Assembly (NCBI RefSeq): GCF_000196655.1
Contig: NC_014253.1
Coordinates: 124,001-188,000 of the forward strand
From: Methanohalobium evestigatum Z-7303
GTDB taxonomy: Archaea > Halobacteriota > Methanosarcinia > Methanosarcinales > Methanosarcinaceae
DNA length: 64,000 nt
Reading direction: 5' to 3'
A program made the translations under genes and the position numbers. Below the pieces are notes generated by a model, which saw only the letters and a list, made by a program, of their open reading frames with translations, did no database searches and was not told the origin of the DNA. How positions within the stretch are numbered: position 1 is the stretch's first letter; each line of letters begins with the position of its first letter. Shown piece after piece: positions 9,416 through 18,025 of this stretch.

Positions 9416-9443
9416 AAAAGGATTTATTTTGCTTAATCCTTTT
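9416..9443 (+). terminator. Hairpin terminator after the disulfide oxidoreductase gene
   Basis: A perfect 9-bp inverted repeat, AAAAGGATT (9416-9424) and AATCCTTTT (9435-9443), with a 10-base loop starts 6 bases after the TAA and ends in a T-rich run. It could serve transcripts from both sides. Confidence 0.55.
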
Positions 9444-9500
9444 ATCCAAATATATCCTTTTTCAAGTGTAATTAAAATATGGACTTATCAAAGGTATAGT

Positions 9501-9534
9501 TTATGCTAGTATAAAGATTATGCTAGTATAAAGA
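9501..9534. repeat. Perfect 17-bp tandem duplication
   Basis: TTATGCTAGTATAAAGA occurs twice back to back (9501-9517 and 9518-9534), immediately downstream of the permease stop codon at 9541-9539. It may be a simple slippage duplication. Confidence 0.8.
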
Positions 9535-9538
9535 TGGG

Positions 9539-10468
9539 TTAGAAAATAAAATTAAACACAATACCCATCAATGTGATTCCCAGCCCAACTATACCGGCAT
9601 AGGCAATTATTAGTTGTTTTTTCATAACTTTTTTAAGCATAACAAATTCCGGGAAGGATAATGCTGCAACAGACATCATGAATGCAAGTGAAGTGCCAAC
9701 AGGCAGTCCTTTGCCAACCAGACTTTCTATTACAGGAATAACACCCATTATATTGGTATATATTGGGATTCCTACTATAACAGCACCAGGTACCGCAAGT
9801 GAACCTGTTAAATAACTTGTTATGATTTCCTGTGGGACAAATCCGTGGATAAGTGCACCCAAACCTACACCTATCAGTACATAAGGTATGATTTGTTTAA
9901 CAATATTCTTGGCTTCAGTGTAGGCTATATTGCACCTTTCCCTGATGGATACATCTTCCTCACAATAGGTTTGGGCACCAAAATCGAATTTTTCAACATA
10001 TTTATCAAATCCAAGATTGTTTAGTAAAAACCCTCCAAATGAACCTACAACTACACCTCCAAGTACATATAAACCGGTAATTTTCCAGCCGAGTGTCCCC
10101 AAAAGGACCACAATAGCGGCTTCATTTACCATAGGTGATACAAAAAGGAATGTAATAATCATACCAAATGGCACACCTGCACTGACAAACCCGAGAAATA
10201 GGGGGATTGTTGAACAGGAGCAAAAAGGAGATACAATTCCCAAAAGTGCAGCTATACCATATCCAAATATACTATGTTTACCTTTAAGATAATCTCTTAA
10301 TTTTTCAGGGGCGAGATAAGTTCTCAGAAAACCAATCCCAAATATAACAAGAAGTAATATAGTAATAATTTTTAGGCTATCATATATCCAAAAATGCAGG
10401 GCTTCAGCAGCATTACCCGTTAAACCGGTTAGAGATACGATATAATCTGCTATTATTTCAAATACCAT
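9539..10468 (-). CDS. Predicted permease, DUF318/YraQ-ArsP family
   Basis: 309 residues and about eight predicted membrane segments, all strongly hydrophobic. The family signature PFCSCSTIPLFLGFVSAGVP (about residues 78-98) contains the paired cysteines seen in DUF318 permeases, a group that includes the organoarsenical exporter ArsP. A second half begins after a cytoplasmic loop (about 160-190, containing TYCEEDVSIRERCN). The substrate here is unknown; metal or metalloid export is possible. A perfect 10-bp palindrome lies about 55-80 bases upstream of the start and is a likely operator. Confidence 0.85.
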   Translation of the reverse strand: MVFEIIADYIVSLTGLTGNAAEALHFWIYDSLKIITILLLVIFGIGFLRTYLAPEKLRDYLKGKHSIFGYGIAALLGIVSPFCSCSTIPLFLGFVSAGVPFGMIITFLFVSPMVNEAAIVVLLGTLGWKITGLYVLGGVVVGSFGGFLLNNLGFDKYVEKFDFGAQTYCEEDVSIRERCNIAYTEAKNIVKQIIPYVLIGVGLGALIHGFVPQEIITSYLTGSLAVPGAVIVGIPIYTNIMGVIPVIESLVGKGLPVGTSLAFMMSVAALSFPEFVMLKKVMKKQLIIAYAGIVGLGITLMGIVFNFIF

Positions 10469-10520
10469 GTTTTATATGCCTCATTCTTATTTTAGGTTAT
10501 AGTGGTCTTATATCAGTATT

Positions 10521-10546
10521 ATTATTTCAAATATTATTGAAATAAT
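10521..10546 (-). promoter_or_regulatory. Palindromic operator candidate upstream of the permease
   Basis: Perfect inverted repeat ATTATTTCAA (10521-10530), 6-base spacer, TTGAAATAAT (10537-10546). It lies 53-78 bases upstream of the permease ATG, the right place for a dimeric winged-helix repressor such as ArsR/SmtB. No regulator gene is adjacent, so the regulator would act from elsewhere. It is also about 150 bases from the divergent HyuA-type gene. Confidence 0.5.
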
Positions 10547-10694
10547 TACTTATATGTTGTCATCTGTGCTAAGAAATTGTCAAGTTAACACTGATACAGC
10601 AACACGACATGTTTATAAAAGCATCACACAATATCTGATAGGGATTAAAAGCAGTTATATAAATTAGTTATAATGATTAAATGAGGAGTTTGAT

Positions 10695-12632
10695 ATGGAA
10701 TACAGTCTTGGTATTGATGCAGGGGGGACCTACACTGATGTTGTAATAATGAGAAACCATGATGGTGTCATTGTAGATTTTTATAAATCATTAACAACCT
10801 ATCCAGACCTTGTAGAAGGAGTAAAAAATGCAATCGATGGATTGGACTGTTCTTATTTAAAGGGTGTTAACATTGTTTCTGTTTCTACTACCCTGGCTAC
10901 CAATACAGTACTTGAAAATACCGGATATCCAGTGGGTTTGGTACTTGTAGGAGATTATGAAGTTCCTGAGGATTTAGATGTAGAACACTATATTGTAGTA
11001 AGTGGAGGGCATACCACAAGAGGTGATGAGGCTTCCAAGCTGGATGAAGAGAAGGTGGAAGATTTTATCAAAAACGTAAAAGACAAAGTATCAGCATTTG
11101 CAGTGTCATCCTATTTCAGTGTGAGAAATCCCGATCATGAATTAAGAGTTAAGCAAAAAATCAAGGAATTAACTGATTACCCTGTTGTTTGCGGTCACGA
11201 ACTCTCTCAAGACCTTGGAGTATATGAAAGAGGTATTACTGCCTATTTAAACGCTCAACTATTGCCCATTACTACTAAATTTATAGATTCTGTTAAATAC
11301 GAGATTGAGAGGAGAGGTATAGACGCTAAAATGCGGATGTTAAAATGTGATGGGTCTATAGTTGGAATTAATGAGGCACTTGAGAAACCAATAGAATTGA
11401 TATTTTCAGGTCCTTCAGCCAGTCTTATGGGCGCAGCATATCTGACAAATCTTGATAGTTGTGCAGTAGTTGATATTGGTGGAACAAGTACAGATGTATC
11501 TTTGATGGAAAACGGACTTCCTGAACTGGTAGATACCGGTGCAGTTGTAGGAGGTTGGCAGACAAAAGTAAGAGCACTTCGAATGGAAACGTCTGCAATG
11601 GGTGGAGATAGCCATGTGTGGGTAAAAAACCAGACTATTCGTATAGGACCAAGAAGAGTAACTCCTTTATGTGTGGCAGCAGAAACCTATCCTGGATTGG
11701 TAAACAAATTAAAAAAAGAGAGGATATCCTCCAGTAAACAGTTGACAGAAAATATCCAGCCTACAAAATTTTATGTTAAGACCAGAGAAAAACCTGTCAA
11801 CCTTACTGAATCCGAAAGTCGGATACTTGAATTAATCGAAAACAATGAACCAGCATCTATAAATGAGATATTTAGAGAAACCTTTACCCCTGATATATAT
11901 CTAAATTCGCTTATTCAGAAACGTTTGATTCAGCCAATAGGGTTTACACCAACCGATGCTTTACATATTCTTGGGGATTATGAATATTGGAATATTAATG
12001 CGTCCCATATCGGAGCAACTCTTTTATCACGGCTGGTAAATACATTAAACTATAAATTCTGTGGGCAGGTAAAAGATAAAGTTACACATAACCTTGCTTT
12101 GAATCTTACATCTTTTGTTCTCAAAAATGTAGACAGGTCAGAAATCGATAAAATTCTTCATGATAGTCATCTTTCCAAAATTAAAATCCTAATACCGCTT
12201 ATTTTAATAGGGGCATCAGCACAGGTTTATCAAAACAATTTAAAAAAATCAATAGATGCTGACATTAGAGTTCCAGAATTTGCAGAAGTGGGGAATGCAG
12301 TTGGTGCAATAGCTGGAAAAGGTGTAAAGAGAGTCTATATATTAATTAAATCTGTATATGATTATGAAAACAATATGATGAAAGCTGTTGTTTTTTCACC
12401 TGGTAGAAGAGATGAGTTTTACGACTATGATGAAGCGTTAGAATTTACAAAAAAGAGAGGTCATGAATTGATATTTAATTATATGGATGAAGCGGGGTTG
12501 GATAAAAATGGTGTAAAAATAGAAATGAATAGAGATGATATTTCCATGGATGGAAGCAGTAGGACACCAGTTGAAACAAATCTTGTTTTTGTTGGTGTGT
12601 GGAACATCAACTATAAAAAGAGTAAAAAATGA
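10695..12632 (+). CDS. Hydantoinase/oxoprolinase (HyuA-type) family protein
   Basis: 645 residues, preceded by GGAG 8 bases before the ATG. The ASKHA-type ATP-binding fold is seen at both ends of the first half: GIDAGGTYTDVV (5-16) and VVDIGGTSTDVSLM (about 258-271), with SGPSASLMGAAYL between them. The C-terminal third contains GNAVGAIAGKGV. These are the motifs of the A subunit of N-methylhydantoinases and 5-oxoprolinases, ATP-dependent ring-opening amidohydrolases. No B subunit is adjacent; methanogens commonly carry this HyuA-like protein alone, and its reaction there is unknown. Confidence 0.85.
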   Translation: MEYSLGIDAGGTYTDVVIMRNHDGVIVDFYKSLTTYPDLVEGVKNAIDGLDCSYLKGVNIVSVSTTLATNTVLENTGYPVGLVLVGDYEVPEDLDVEHYIVVSGGHTTRGDEASKLDEEKVEDFIKNVKDKVSAFAVSSYFSVRNPDHELRVKQKIKELTDYPVVCGHELSQDLGVYERGITAYLNAQLLPITTKFIDSVKYEIERRGIDAKMRMLKCDGSIVGINEALEKPIELIFSGPSASLMGAAYLTNLDSCAVVDIGGTSTDVSLMENGLPELVDTGAVVGGWQTKVRALRMETSAMGGDSHVWVKNQTIRIGPRRVTPLCVAAETYPGLVNKLKKERISSSKQLTENIQPTKFYVKTREKPVNLTESESRILELIENNEPASINEIFRETFTPDIYLNSLIQKRLIQPIGFTPTDALHILGDYEYWNINASHIGATLLSRLVNTLNYKFCGQVKDKVTHNLALNLTSFVLKNVDRSEIDKILHDSHLSKIKILIPLILIGASAQVYQNNLKKSIDADIRVPEFAEVGNAVGAIAGKGVKRVYILIKSVYDYENNMMKAVVFSPGRRDEFYDYDEALEFTKKRGHELIFNYMDEAGLDKNGVKIEMNRDDISMDGSSRTPVETNLVFVGVWNINYKKSKK

Positions 12633-12644
12633 GAATGGATTAAT

Positions 12645-13781
12645 TTATTTTAACACATCCATCCTTATTTTCTGAATATTTGTGCATACTTTACCCGCAA
12701 GGTTGGAAGACATTTGAGACCATATAGGTAGGCTCAATACATGTTCTGATAATTCGTCTGTTACCGGCAGGTCGGTTTCTGACTGTGCATGTTCAGAATA
12801 AGCCTGCTGTCTGTGTACTGGTGGATAATAGTTTTTTTTGGTCTCAATATTAACTTCGGATAGTTTATCTGACAGTTCATCTCTTGTCATACCAAATTCA
12901 TCAGGATTTATAGATATGGCAAAATCGTTATAAGCACTCCTTGAATGTTCGGTTATTTTCTGGAATGAGATTCCTGGTATATTTCCCAAGACATTTCTGT
13001 ATTTTGTGACTACTCCGTTACGTGACCTGATGTTTTTCTCGATATTCTGTAGGGAATAATTGGCAAGGACAGCATTAAATTCCGACATTCTTGCATTAAA
13101 AGCAGGGAATCTGGAACTTAGTTCATTTTCATCTCCATAATTCCTTCCGGCCAAAAGATAATCTTTCAAATCATCATCGTTTGTTGTAACTATCCCTCCT
13201 TCACCTACAAAATTTGATGTTGATGGGTTCAGGCTGAATATTTCCGCGTTTCCAAAATTACCTATGTATTCGTTGTGGTATTTTGAACCCAGAGCATGTG
13301 CAGCATCAAAATACAATTTAAGGTTGTTATCTTCTGCTATTTGTTGCAGTTTCTCTATATCACACGGATTTCCGAATATATGTGCACCACAAATAGCAGA
13401 TGTGTTTTCGGTAATATTTTCTTCAACTTTATCAGGATCGATTGTCCATGTCTCGGGGTCGATGTCAACAAATTTTAATTTTAATCCGTTCCATAAAACA
13501 GTATCTGCAGACGAATGGAAATCAAATCCTGGAAGTATCACTTCTCCGTTTAACCCCATACTTTTGATTGTTAGCATCATTCCAGCAGTAGAACTTGATA
13601 CTGCTACAGCGTGTTCGACTCCCAGATATTCAGCAACAGTATTTTCCAACTCTTCTACATGCTTGGCATTAGTAGTTTTACCTTCTTCCAGAATCTCGGA
13701 TATATCAGGAGCGATTGTTTCAAATTCTGGTACAATGGGTTTTGTAATTGGTATTGATTTATAATAGATTTCGGCTGACAT
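12645..13781 (-). CDS. DegT/DnrJ/EryC1/StrS-family protein lacking the PLP-anchoring lysine
   Basis: 378 residues with the full fold-type I architecture: SSSTAGMML near residue 63, VILPGFDFHSSADTV (81-95), DAAHALGSKYHNEYIG (159-174) with the PLP-ring aspartate, and GEGGIVTT (193-200). Family enzymes carry a Schiff-base lysine in a SLxPTK-like loop just before GEGG. Here that loop reads FSLNPSTSNFVGEGG, so the lysine position is Thr188 (ACA at 13220-13218). The frame is otherwise intact. Active members are aminotransferases making amino sugars; this one cannot use the usual chemistry and may be a pseudoenzyme or a PLP-independent isomerase/dehydratase-like relative. It converges on the HyuA-type gene. 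Confidence 0.85.
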   Translation of the reverse strand: MSAEIYYKSIPITKPIVPEFETIAPDISEILEEGKTTNAKHVEELENTVAEYLGVEHAVAVSSSTAGMMLTIKSMGLNGEVILPGFDFHSSADTVLWNGLKLKFVDIDPETWTIDPDKVEENITENTSAICGAHIFGNPCDIEKLQQIAEDNNLKLYFDAAHALGSKYHNEYIGNFGNAEIFSLNPSTSNFVGEGGIVTTNDDDLKDYLLAGRNYGDENELSSRFPAFNARMSEFNAVLANYSLQNIEKNIRSRNGVVTKYRNVLGNIPGISFQKITEHSRSAYNDFAISINPDEFGMTRDELSDKLSEVNIETKKNYYPPVHRQQAYSEHAQSETDLPVTDELSEHVLSLPIWSQMSSNLAGKVCTNIQKIRMDVLK

Positions 13782-13969
13782 AGTATCACTTACTTGATGT
13801 TTGTTTTAAACTGTAATATATCCTCTGTAGTAGAAAAATCTTGCTTTATTTTAAAGTTACCTGATGTTTATTTAACAGAATACAATTGCCAGTATATAAA
13901 AAAATTAATTTCTGTTTACCAGTTTTAGATTAAAATAAGGAATGAATCAAGGTGATATTATTTATTGAA

Positions 13970-15211
13970 TCACTCAAATTTGCTCATATAATTATTATAT
14001 GCCCTGATATATTCGGCATGAGGCCATATAAGTGGAATTGTAATGTATGCAAGTCCATCCTGCCATTTTGGGTGGTTTCTTGTTTGTTCAATCATTTTGA
14101 TTTTGCTATCTCTTAAGATTTCAGCATTGGTGTAATCTTCCACCCAAAGTTCAAAGCGCTGTATAGTGGATATATGTTCAGGCATCTGGTAATCATGAGC
14201 CATGTCCACCACCCATCCAAGGTATTTTTCTGCCAATTCCTGGTCGTTATTCTCTATAAAGTGGTTTGCCAGTTCACAGGTAAAATGACACCAAGGTCCA
14301 TAACCACCGTTGTTACGGTTCCAATGTTCAGGATAACGGTTCAATCCTCCAATTTCATCATCCCAAAGGTGTCTGTGAATACGTTTAACAGTTGCTTGGG
14401 TTTTCATATCATGGTTGCTGATTAATTCAAAATATGCAGGTGCATATTCAGCGGCATCAACATCTATAACACTGGATGCAAAGGCATCATATGCTATAGG
14501 TTTGCTGTTTTTGTCTTTTACGCGTATGCATTTTATAAATGACCGCCTTCTGGGACTGTACATCCGTGTTAATATGGCATTTTTGACCTTTTCTGCTTCA
14601 TTTTTCCATCTATCCAGTTCATTATCATCAGCACCAATGGCTTTACCCATTTCCACTGCTGAAAGAATTCCTGCACAACAGGCAGAATTTGCATAAATTT
14701 CAAATCCGTGTTCGTATGCAGGGTATTCATGGATACTGTTTATAGTATGGATAAGGTCTACTTCCTCATTTTTATTCATCAGTATGAATTCAACAGCATT
14801 TCGTATGGTGCTCCAGTATTTTAATACAAAATCCCTGTCTGCCATTTCTTCAAAAAATGAACCACCTGTTGCTTCAAAGTATTTACCCAGTGTATAAAGC
14901 ACCAATCCGGTACCATCAATCTGTAGATCCTTATAACTGGCATCATTTCCATCAATATCGTACCGTTGTGAGAACTCACCCAATGGTTTCTGGGCACTAA
15001 GTATAAACTCTAATCCTAATCTTGCCTGATCCATTAACTCGGCAGAAATCGCACCGAGTATAGCTATTGAATGGTCTCTTGGGTATATAAAAGGATATCT
15101 GGTTCCCGGGGGGCTCGCGTAGAATCCTCCATTCTCATGCTGGTTTTTTTTCAGGATTTTCACGCTGTTTTCATATAATTTATGCGCTTCCATTCGGTTC
15201 AAAGGGCTCAC
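13970..15211 (-). CDS. GH15-like (alpha/alpha)6-barrel glycoside hydrolase
   Basis: 413 residues without a signal peptide. Motifs include YPRDHSIAILGAI (about 44-56), LQIDGTGLVLYTLGKY (about 116-131), HEYPAYEHGFEIYANSACC (about 161-179, the region carrying the general acid in GH15) and the late GYGPWCHFT. This matches the glucoamylase/trehalase-like GH15 fold. The start overlaps the end of the gene at 15208-15744 by 4 bases (ATGA-type coupling). Its position next to gpgP suggests a role in glucose-containing solutes or storage sugars, but that is inference from position. Confidence 0.75.
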   Translation of the reverse strand: MSPLNRMEAHKLYENSVKILKKNQHENGGFYASPPGTRYPFIYPRDHSIAILGAISAELMDQARLGLEFILSAQKPLGEFSQRYDIDGNDASYKDLQIDGTGLVLYTLGKYFEATGGSFFEEMADRDFVLKYWSTIRNAVEFILMNKNEEVDLIHTINSIHEYPAYEHGFEIYANSACCAGILSAVEMGKAIGADDNELDRWKNEAEKVKNAILTRMYSPRRRSFIKCIRVKDKNSKPIAYDAFASSVIDVDAAEYAPAYFELISNHDMKTQATVKRIHRHLWDDEIGGLNRYPEHWNRNNGGYGPWCHFTCELANHFIENNDQELAEKYLGWVVDMAHDYQMPEHISTIQRFELWVEDYTNAEILRDSKIKMIEQTRNHPKWQDGLAYITIPLIWPHAEYIRAYNNYMSKFE

Positions 15212-15744
15212 TCCGTATTAGCTGGTTCTATTTTAAACACACAATAGGCTTTTTCAAGATATTTATCGACCTCTTCTCTGGTCATATTTACCTTTTCTAT
15301 TGCTTGTTCGTTATATGCTATATAATCATAATCTTTCATTGGAGACCTACAACCCAGATTAAAGATTTTAAAACCTGCCATTTCGGCCCTTCTTTTAACA
15401 TAACTGTAATGAAGGACACCCAGTATATTGGATAATGCGGGATAATCCCAGGGGTTATCAGAATTGTCTCGTTTTTTATCAGAAACTTCAATTACCTGTT
15501 TGAATTGTGCAGGTTGTTCGCCATAGATTTCGATAAATTCAATCAATTCTCCCCCGAAGGGGCAGATGGGTAAATAGAGTATATTGTCATCACGTCCCCC
15601 TTCAAATCCAGCTCCCTCTATTTCAGCAAGGTCTTTGCCTATATCTTCAAGCCATTTCAAGGTTTTTTCAGGACCATCAAGGTCCACCATTTTTAACACA
15701 CCGGTTAAAAGTGCTTTAGGCAACATATTTTCAAGTCTTATCAT
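15208..15744 (-). CDS. Conserved methanogen protein of unknown function
   Basis: 178 residues. Not recognised beyond being coupled to the GH15-like gene by a 4-base overlap. It is a soluble alpha/beta protein with a cysteine in PICPFGGELIEF (about residue 60) and another in NLGCRSPMKDYDY (about 130), both in conserved-looking turns. The last third is charged and helical. The tight coupling suggests that it works with, or is expressed in step with, the glycoside hydrolase. Confidence 0.65.
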   Translation of the reverse strand: MIRLENMLPKALLTGVLKMVDLDGPEKTLKWLEDIGKDLAEIEGAGFEGGRDDNILYLPICPFGGELIEFIEIYGEQPAQFKQVIEVSDKKRDNSDNPWDYPALSNILGVLHYSYVKRRAEMAGFKIFNLGCRSPMKDYDYIAYNEQAIEKVNMTREEVDKYLEKAYCVFKIEPANTE

Positions 15745-15801
15745 ACAGTACTCTCCCCTACTAAATTTGTATTATATTGTATAAAATATTATCAATCCGT
15801 A

Positions 15802-16611
15802 TTATCTGGATATCAAATTAATTATCGCCTGATTCCATCCTTTTGGACCAATTCCCTCAATCCTGTTTATTTTACTGTCTGTAATGGAATCGTCGTGTTT
15901 ACCCCCGGGTTTTTGGACAAGGTACGGTATATCTACCGATTTTAGCATCGGGTAATCATTTAAACTGTCTCCAAGGCCTACAGTTTGTAGGTTTCCGAAT
16001 TGTTTTTCGTATATGTCTGATAATATCTCTACTGCTTTACCTTTATCATTATCACCAATTAGATGCCAGTATCTCCCCCCTCTGGTATAATTTAGACCAT
16101 GTGATTTTATAATCTCGATTATCCTGTCTGCTACATTTTTTTCTTCCCCTTTAACTTTAAAAGCTTCATCATACTCCCGCATCTTTGCGAGTCGAGCAGA
16201 TTCAATATCTAACCCAGTATCTTTGCTTACATTTTCATCATCAAGATCTCCAAAACCGAGAATTTCTACATCAACTGAACTTTTAATATCCTCAAGAACT
16301 TGTCTTAATTTTGGATACTCAGTGCCAAGTTCAATAATATTGTAATTTTTGTAGGTTATGGTATAATCATAATCTACATCAAAATACCCTTTTGGTATGA
16401 AAATGGCACCTCCATTTTCGGATATAAACGGATGTGGAGAATTCAGTTTCTTAACATAAACTTCTATTTCTGCTCTTGTTTTGCTTGTGCAGATTATTAG
16501 TGGTATGTTATGTTTTTCCAGTAATTCAAGTGCGGGTTTTGCAGGTTCATAGGAATAGGTATCGTGGTCTATAAGTGTTCCATCAAGGTCTGTATATACA
16601 ACATAATTCAT
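15802..16611 (-). CDS. gpgP: Glucosyl-3-phosphoglycerate phosphatase (HAD, MpgP/GpgP type)
   Basis: 269 residues of the HAD superfamily Cof/MPGP type: motif I DLDGTL (8-13), motif II ICTSKTRAEI (about 58-67), the ISENGGAIFIP strand, and motif IV GLGDSLNDYPML (about 212-223). These match mannosyl/glucosyl-3-phosphoglycerate phosphatase, which removes phosphate to give the compatible solute mannosyl- or glucosylglycerate. The gpgS-type synthase at 60409-61638 makes glucosylglycerate the better guess. The start overlaps the MscS gene end by 4 bases, linking solute synthesis to an osmotic valve. Confidence 0.82.
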   Translation of the reverse strand: MNYVVYTDLDGTLIDHDTYSYEPAKPALELLEKHNIPLIICTSKTRAEIEVYVKKLNSPHPFISENGGAIFIPKGYFDVDYDYTITYKNYNIIELGTEYPKLRQVLEDIKSSVDVEILGFGDLDDENVSKDTGLDIESARLAKMREYDEAFKVKGEEKNVADRIIEIIKSHGLNYTRGGRYWHLIGDNDKGKAVEILSDIYEKQFGNLQTVGLGDSLNDYPMLKSVDIPYLVQKPGGKHDDSITDSKINRIEGIGPKGWNQAIINLISR

Positions 16612-17516
16612 TTATTTTCCCTATATAACTGTTCCTTTTCTTCCATAATATCTTTTTTGTAGACAATAGTGCGATATGGGAACGGAATCTCTATGCCTTC
16701 AGCATCGAACCTTTTCTTTATTGCTTCTCTTAATTCACATCCAGTTGTATAGGCTATGCCTCTGGTAACAATCCATACAAACAAGCGAAGGTTGACGGCA
16801 AAGTCACCACATTCGGTAACATATACCTCAATTCCTTCATCCTTACTGGACATAGGGTGGTAATTGATTATATCTTCATATCTCATTACATTGGGATGTT
16901 TTCTTGCCTCTTCGATCATTATAGACTTAGCATGGTCAATATCAGAATCATAGCTGATACCCATATCAATTGGCCATAAAACAGTTGAATCTTCAATAGT
17001 CCAGTTGATTATCGACTGATCGCTAATTATATGGTTTGGTATCATAAGCCTGCGATTATCCCATGTATTTACAACTGTATGTCCGAGTGTAATGTCAGTG
17101 ACCGTTCCATATTCATTATTTATATTCACACGGTCGCCTACCCTGAAAGGTCTGAAAGTAGCAAGGGATACTCCTGCTATTACATTTGACAGTGTGCTCT
17201 GTGCAGCCATACCAACGACAATTCCTGCAAAACCCGCACCTGCAAACAAAGCAAGTGATATATTACGTAAGAATGGTACACTTAATATAATGACAATTAT
17301 ACCTGCAAAATAGACGAGAGCAACACTGATTCGCCTTACGAGACCATATACGGTTTCGTCAATGACCATTTTTTTACTTACAATACCAAAATAGGTTTTG
17401 AGTGCTCTGTCCACTATTTTTGCTATAATAAATGATGCTATTATAACAGCTAATACAAACACAAGGTTTGCAAGGTTTTTCATTAGCCATTCAGGTATAT
17501 ATTCTTCAAGTACCAT
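16608..17516 (-). CDS. MscS-family mechanosensitive channel
   Basis: 302 residues. Three N-terminal membrane spans (about 15-35, 60-85, 90-115) end in the Gly/Ala-rich pore helix GAGFAGIVVGMAAQSTLSN, followed by the beta domain with FRPFRVGDRVNI and a C-terminal mixed domain (EIPFPYRTIVYKK). This is the usual small-conductance layout, opening under membrane tension to release solutes after hypo-osmotic shock. Its ATG-TGA overlap with gpgP makes a two-gene osmotic unit. The 500 bases upstream hold the edge of the accessory island. Confidence 0.92.
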   Translation of the reverse strand: MVLEEYIPEWLMKNLANLVFVLAVIIASFIIAKIVDRALKTYFGIVSKKMVIDETVYGLVRRISVALVYFAGIIVIILSVPFLRNISLALFAGAGFAGIVVGMAAQSTLSNVIAGVSLATFRPFRVGDRVNINNEYGTVTDITLGHTVVNTWDNRRLMIPNHIISDQSIINWTIEDSTVLWPIDMGISYDSDIDHAKSIMIEEARKHPNVMRYEDIINYHPMSSKDEGIEVYVTECGDFAVNLRLFVWIVTRGIAYTTGCELREAIKKRFDAEGIEIPFPYRTIVYKKDIMEEKEQLYRENK

Positions 17517-18025
17517 TCTTCTCCAGTTTAAAAATTATTGTATATTTATTAAGGTAAAATTATTATTTATATTTTTATAGCTTATGTTTCCTGCAGGATT
17601 TTGTCAAGATACAAAAAAGTACTTTTATAAATAGCATATTCTATTAATGCGTACTATTTACATTAGGAATAAATGTAGATAAGTAATTCTGGTTATATTT
17701 ATTTAATCTTAACATAATAATTAGTTTTATATTAGGTATTCTTTCTCTTTTATTGAGAACAGTCGTTTAATTGACCTTATAAGGATTAATTTGAATAATA
17801 TAAAGCATTAGATAAATAATGAGAATTATCTCTTTTTGAAAATTAGAAATGCATTTTAATTATGATATCCAATACAAAATGGTAAGGTGGAATTGGTAGC
17901 TAAGAACCTCTATTTTTTACTGTAGAGGGTAATTGTCAACAAGTTTTATTGTTAAACTTTAAGCTACCTTTTAGAATATTTTAACTTAAGTTTTTAATTT
18001 TTATTTTAAGTTGATATATACACCC
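17517..18025. other. Gene-free island edge with a TATA box and a structured segment
   Basis: No credible reading frame. A good archaeal TATA box on the plus strand (TTTATAAATA, 17624-17633) faces the structured stretch at 17881-17968 and no protein gene, so a short non-coding transcript is possible. The segment around 17826-17850 (ATCTCTTTTTGAAAATTAG) resembles ATTCTCTTTTTGAATATTAG at about 48919-48940; its meaning is unclear. This is the junction between the osmotic genes and the recombinase-led island. Confidence 0.5.
17895..17968. ncRNA. Candidate three-way-junction RNA or attachment-site structure
   Basis: An outer stem GGTAGCT (17895-17901)/AGCTACC (17962-17968) encloses two hairpins: CCTCTA (17907-17912)/TAGAGG (17923-17928) and AACAA (17938-17942)/TTGTT (17949-17953). 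It lies 58 bases beyond the recombinase stop. The preceding AGGTGGAATTGGTAG looks like the D-arm of some tRNAs, but no complete cloverleaf forms. It may be a decayed tRNA, the recombinase's attachment site, or a small RNA. Confidence 0.3.

Noticed and set aside
17881-17970. A tRNA gene suggested by AGGTGGAATTGGTAG
   Set aside because: No 7-bp acceptor stem pairs with the 3' side, the anticodon loop is too long, and there is no T-arm consensus.
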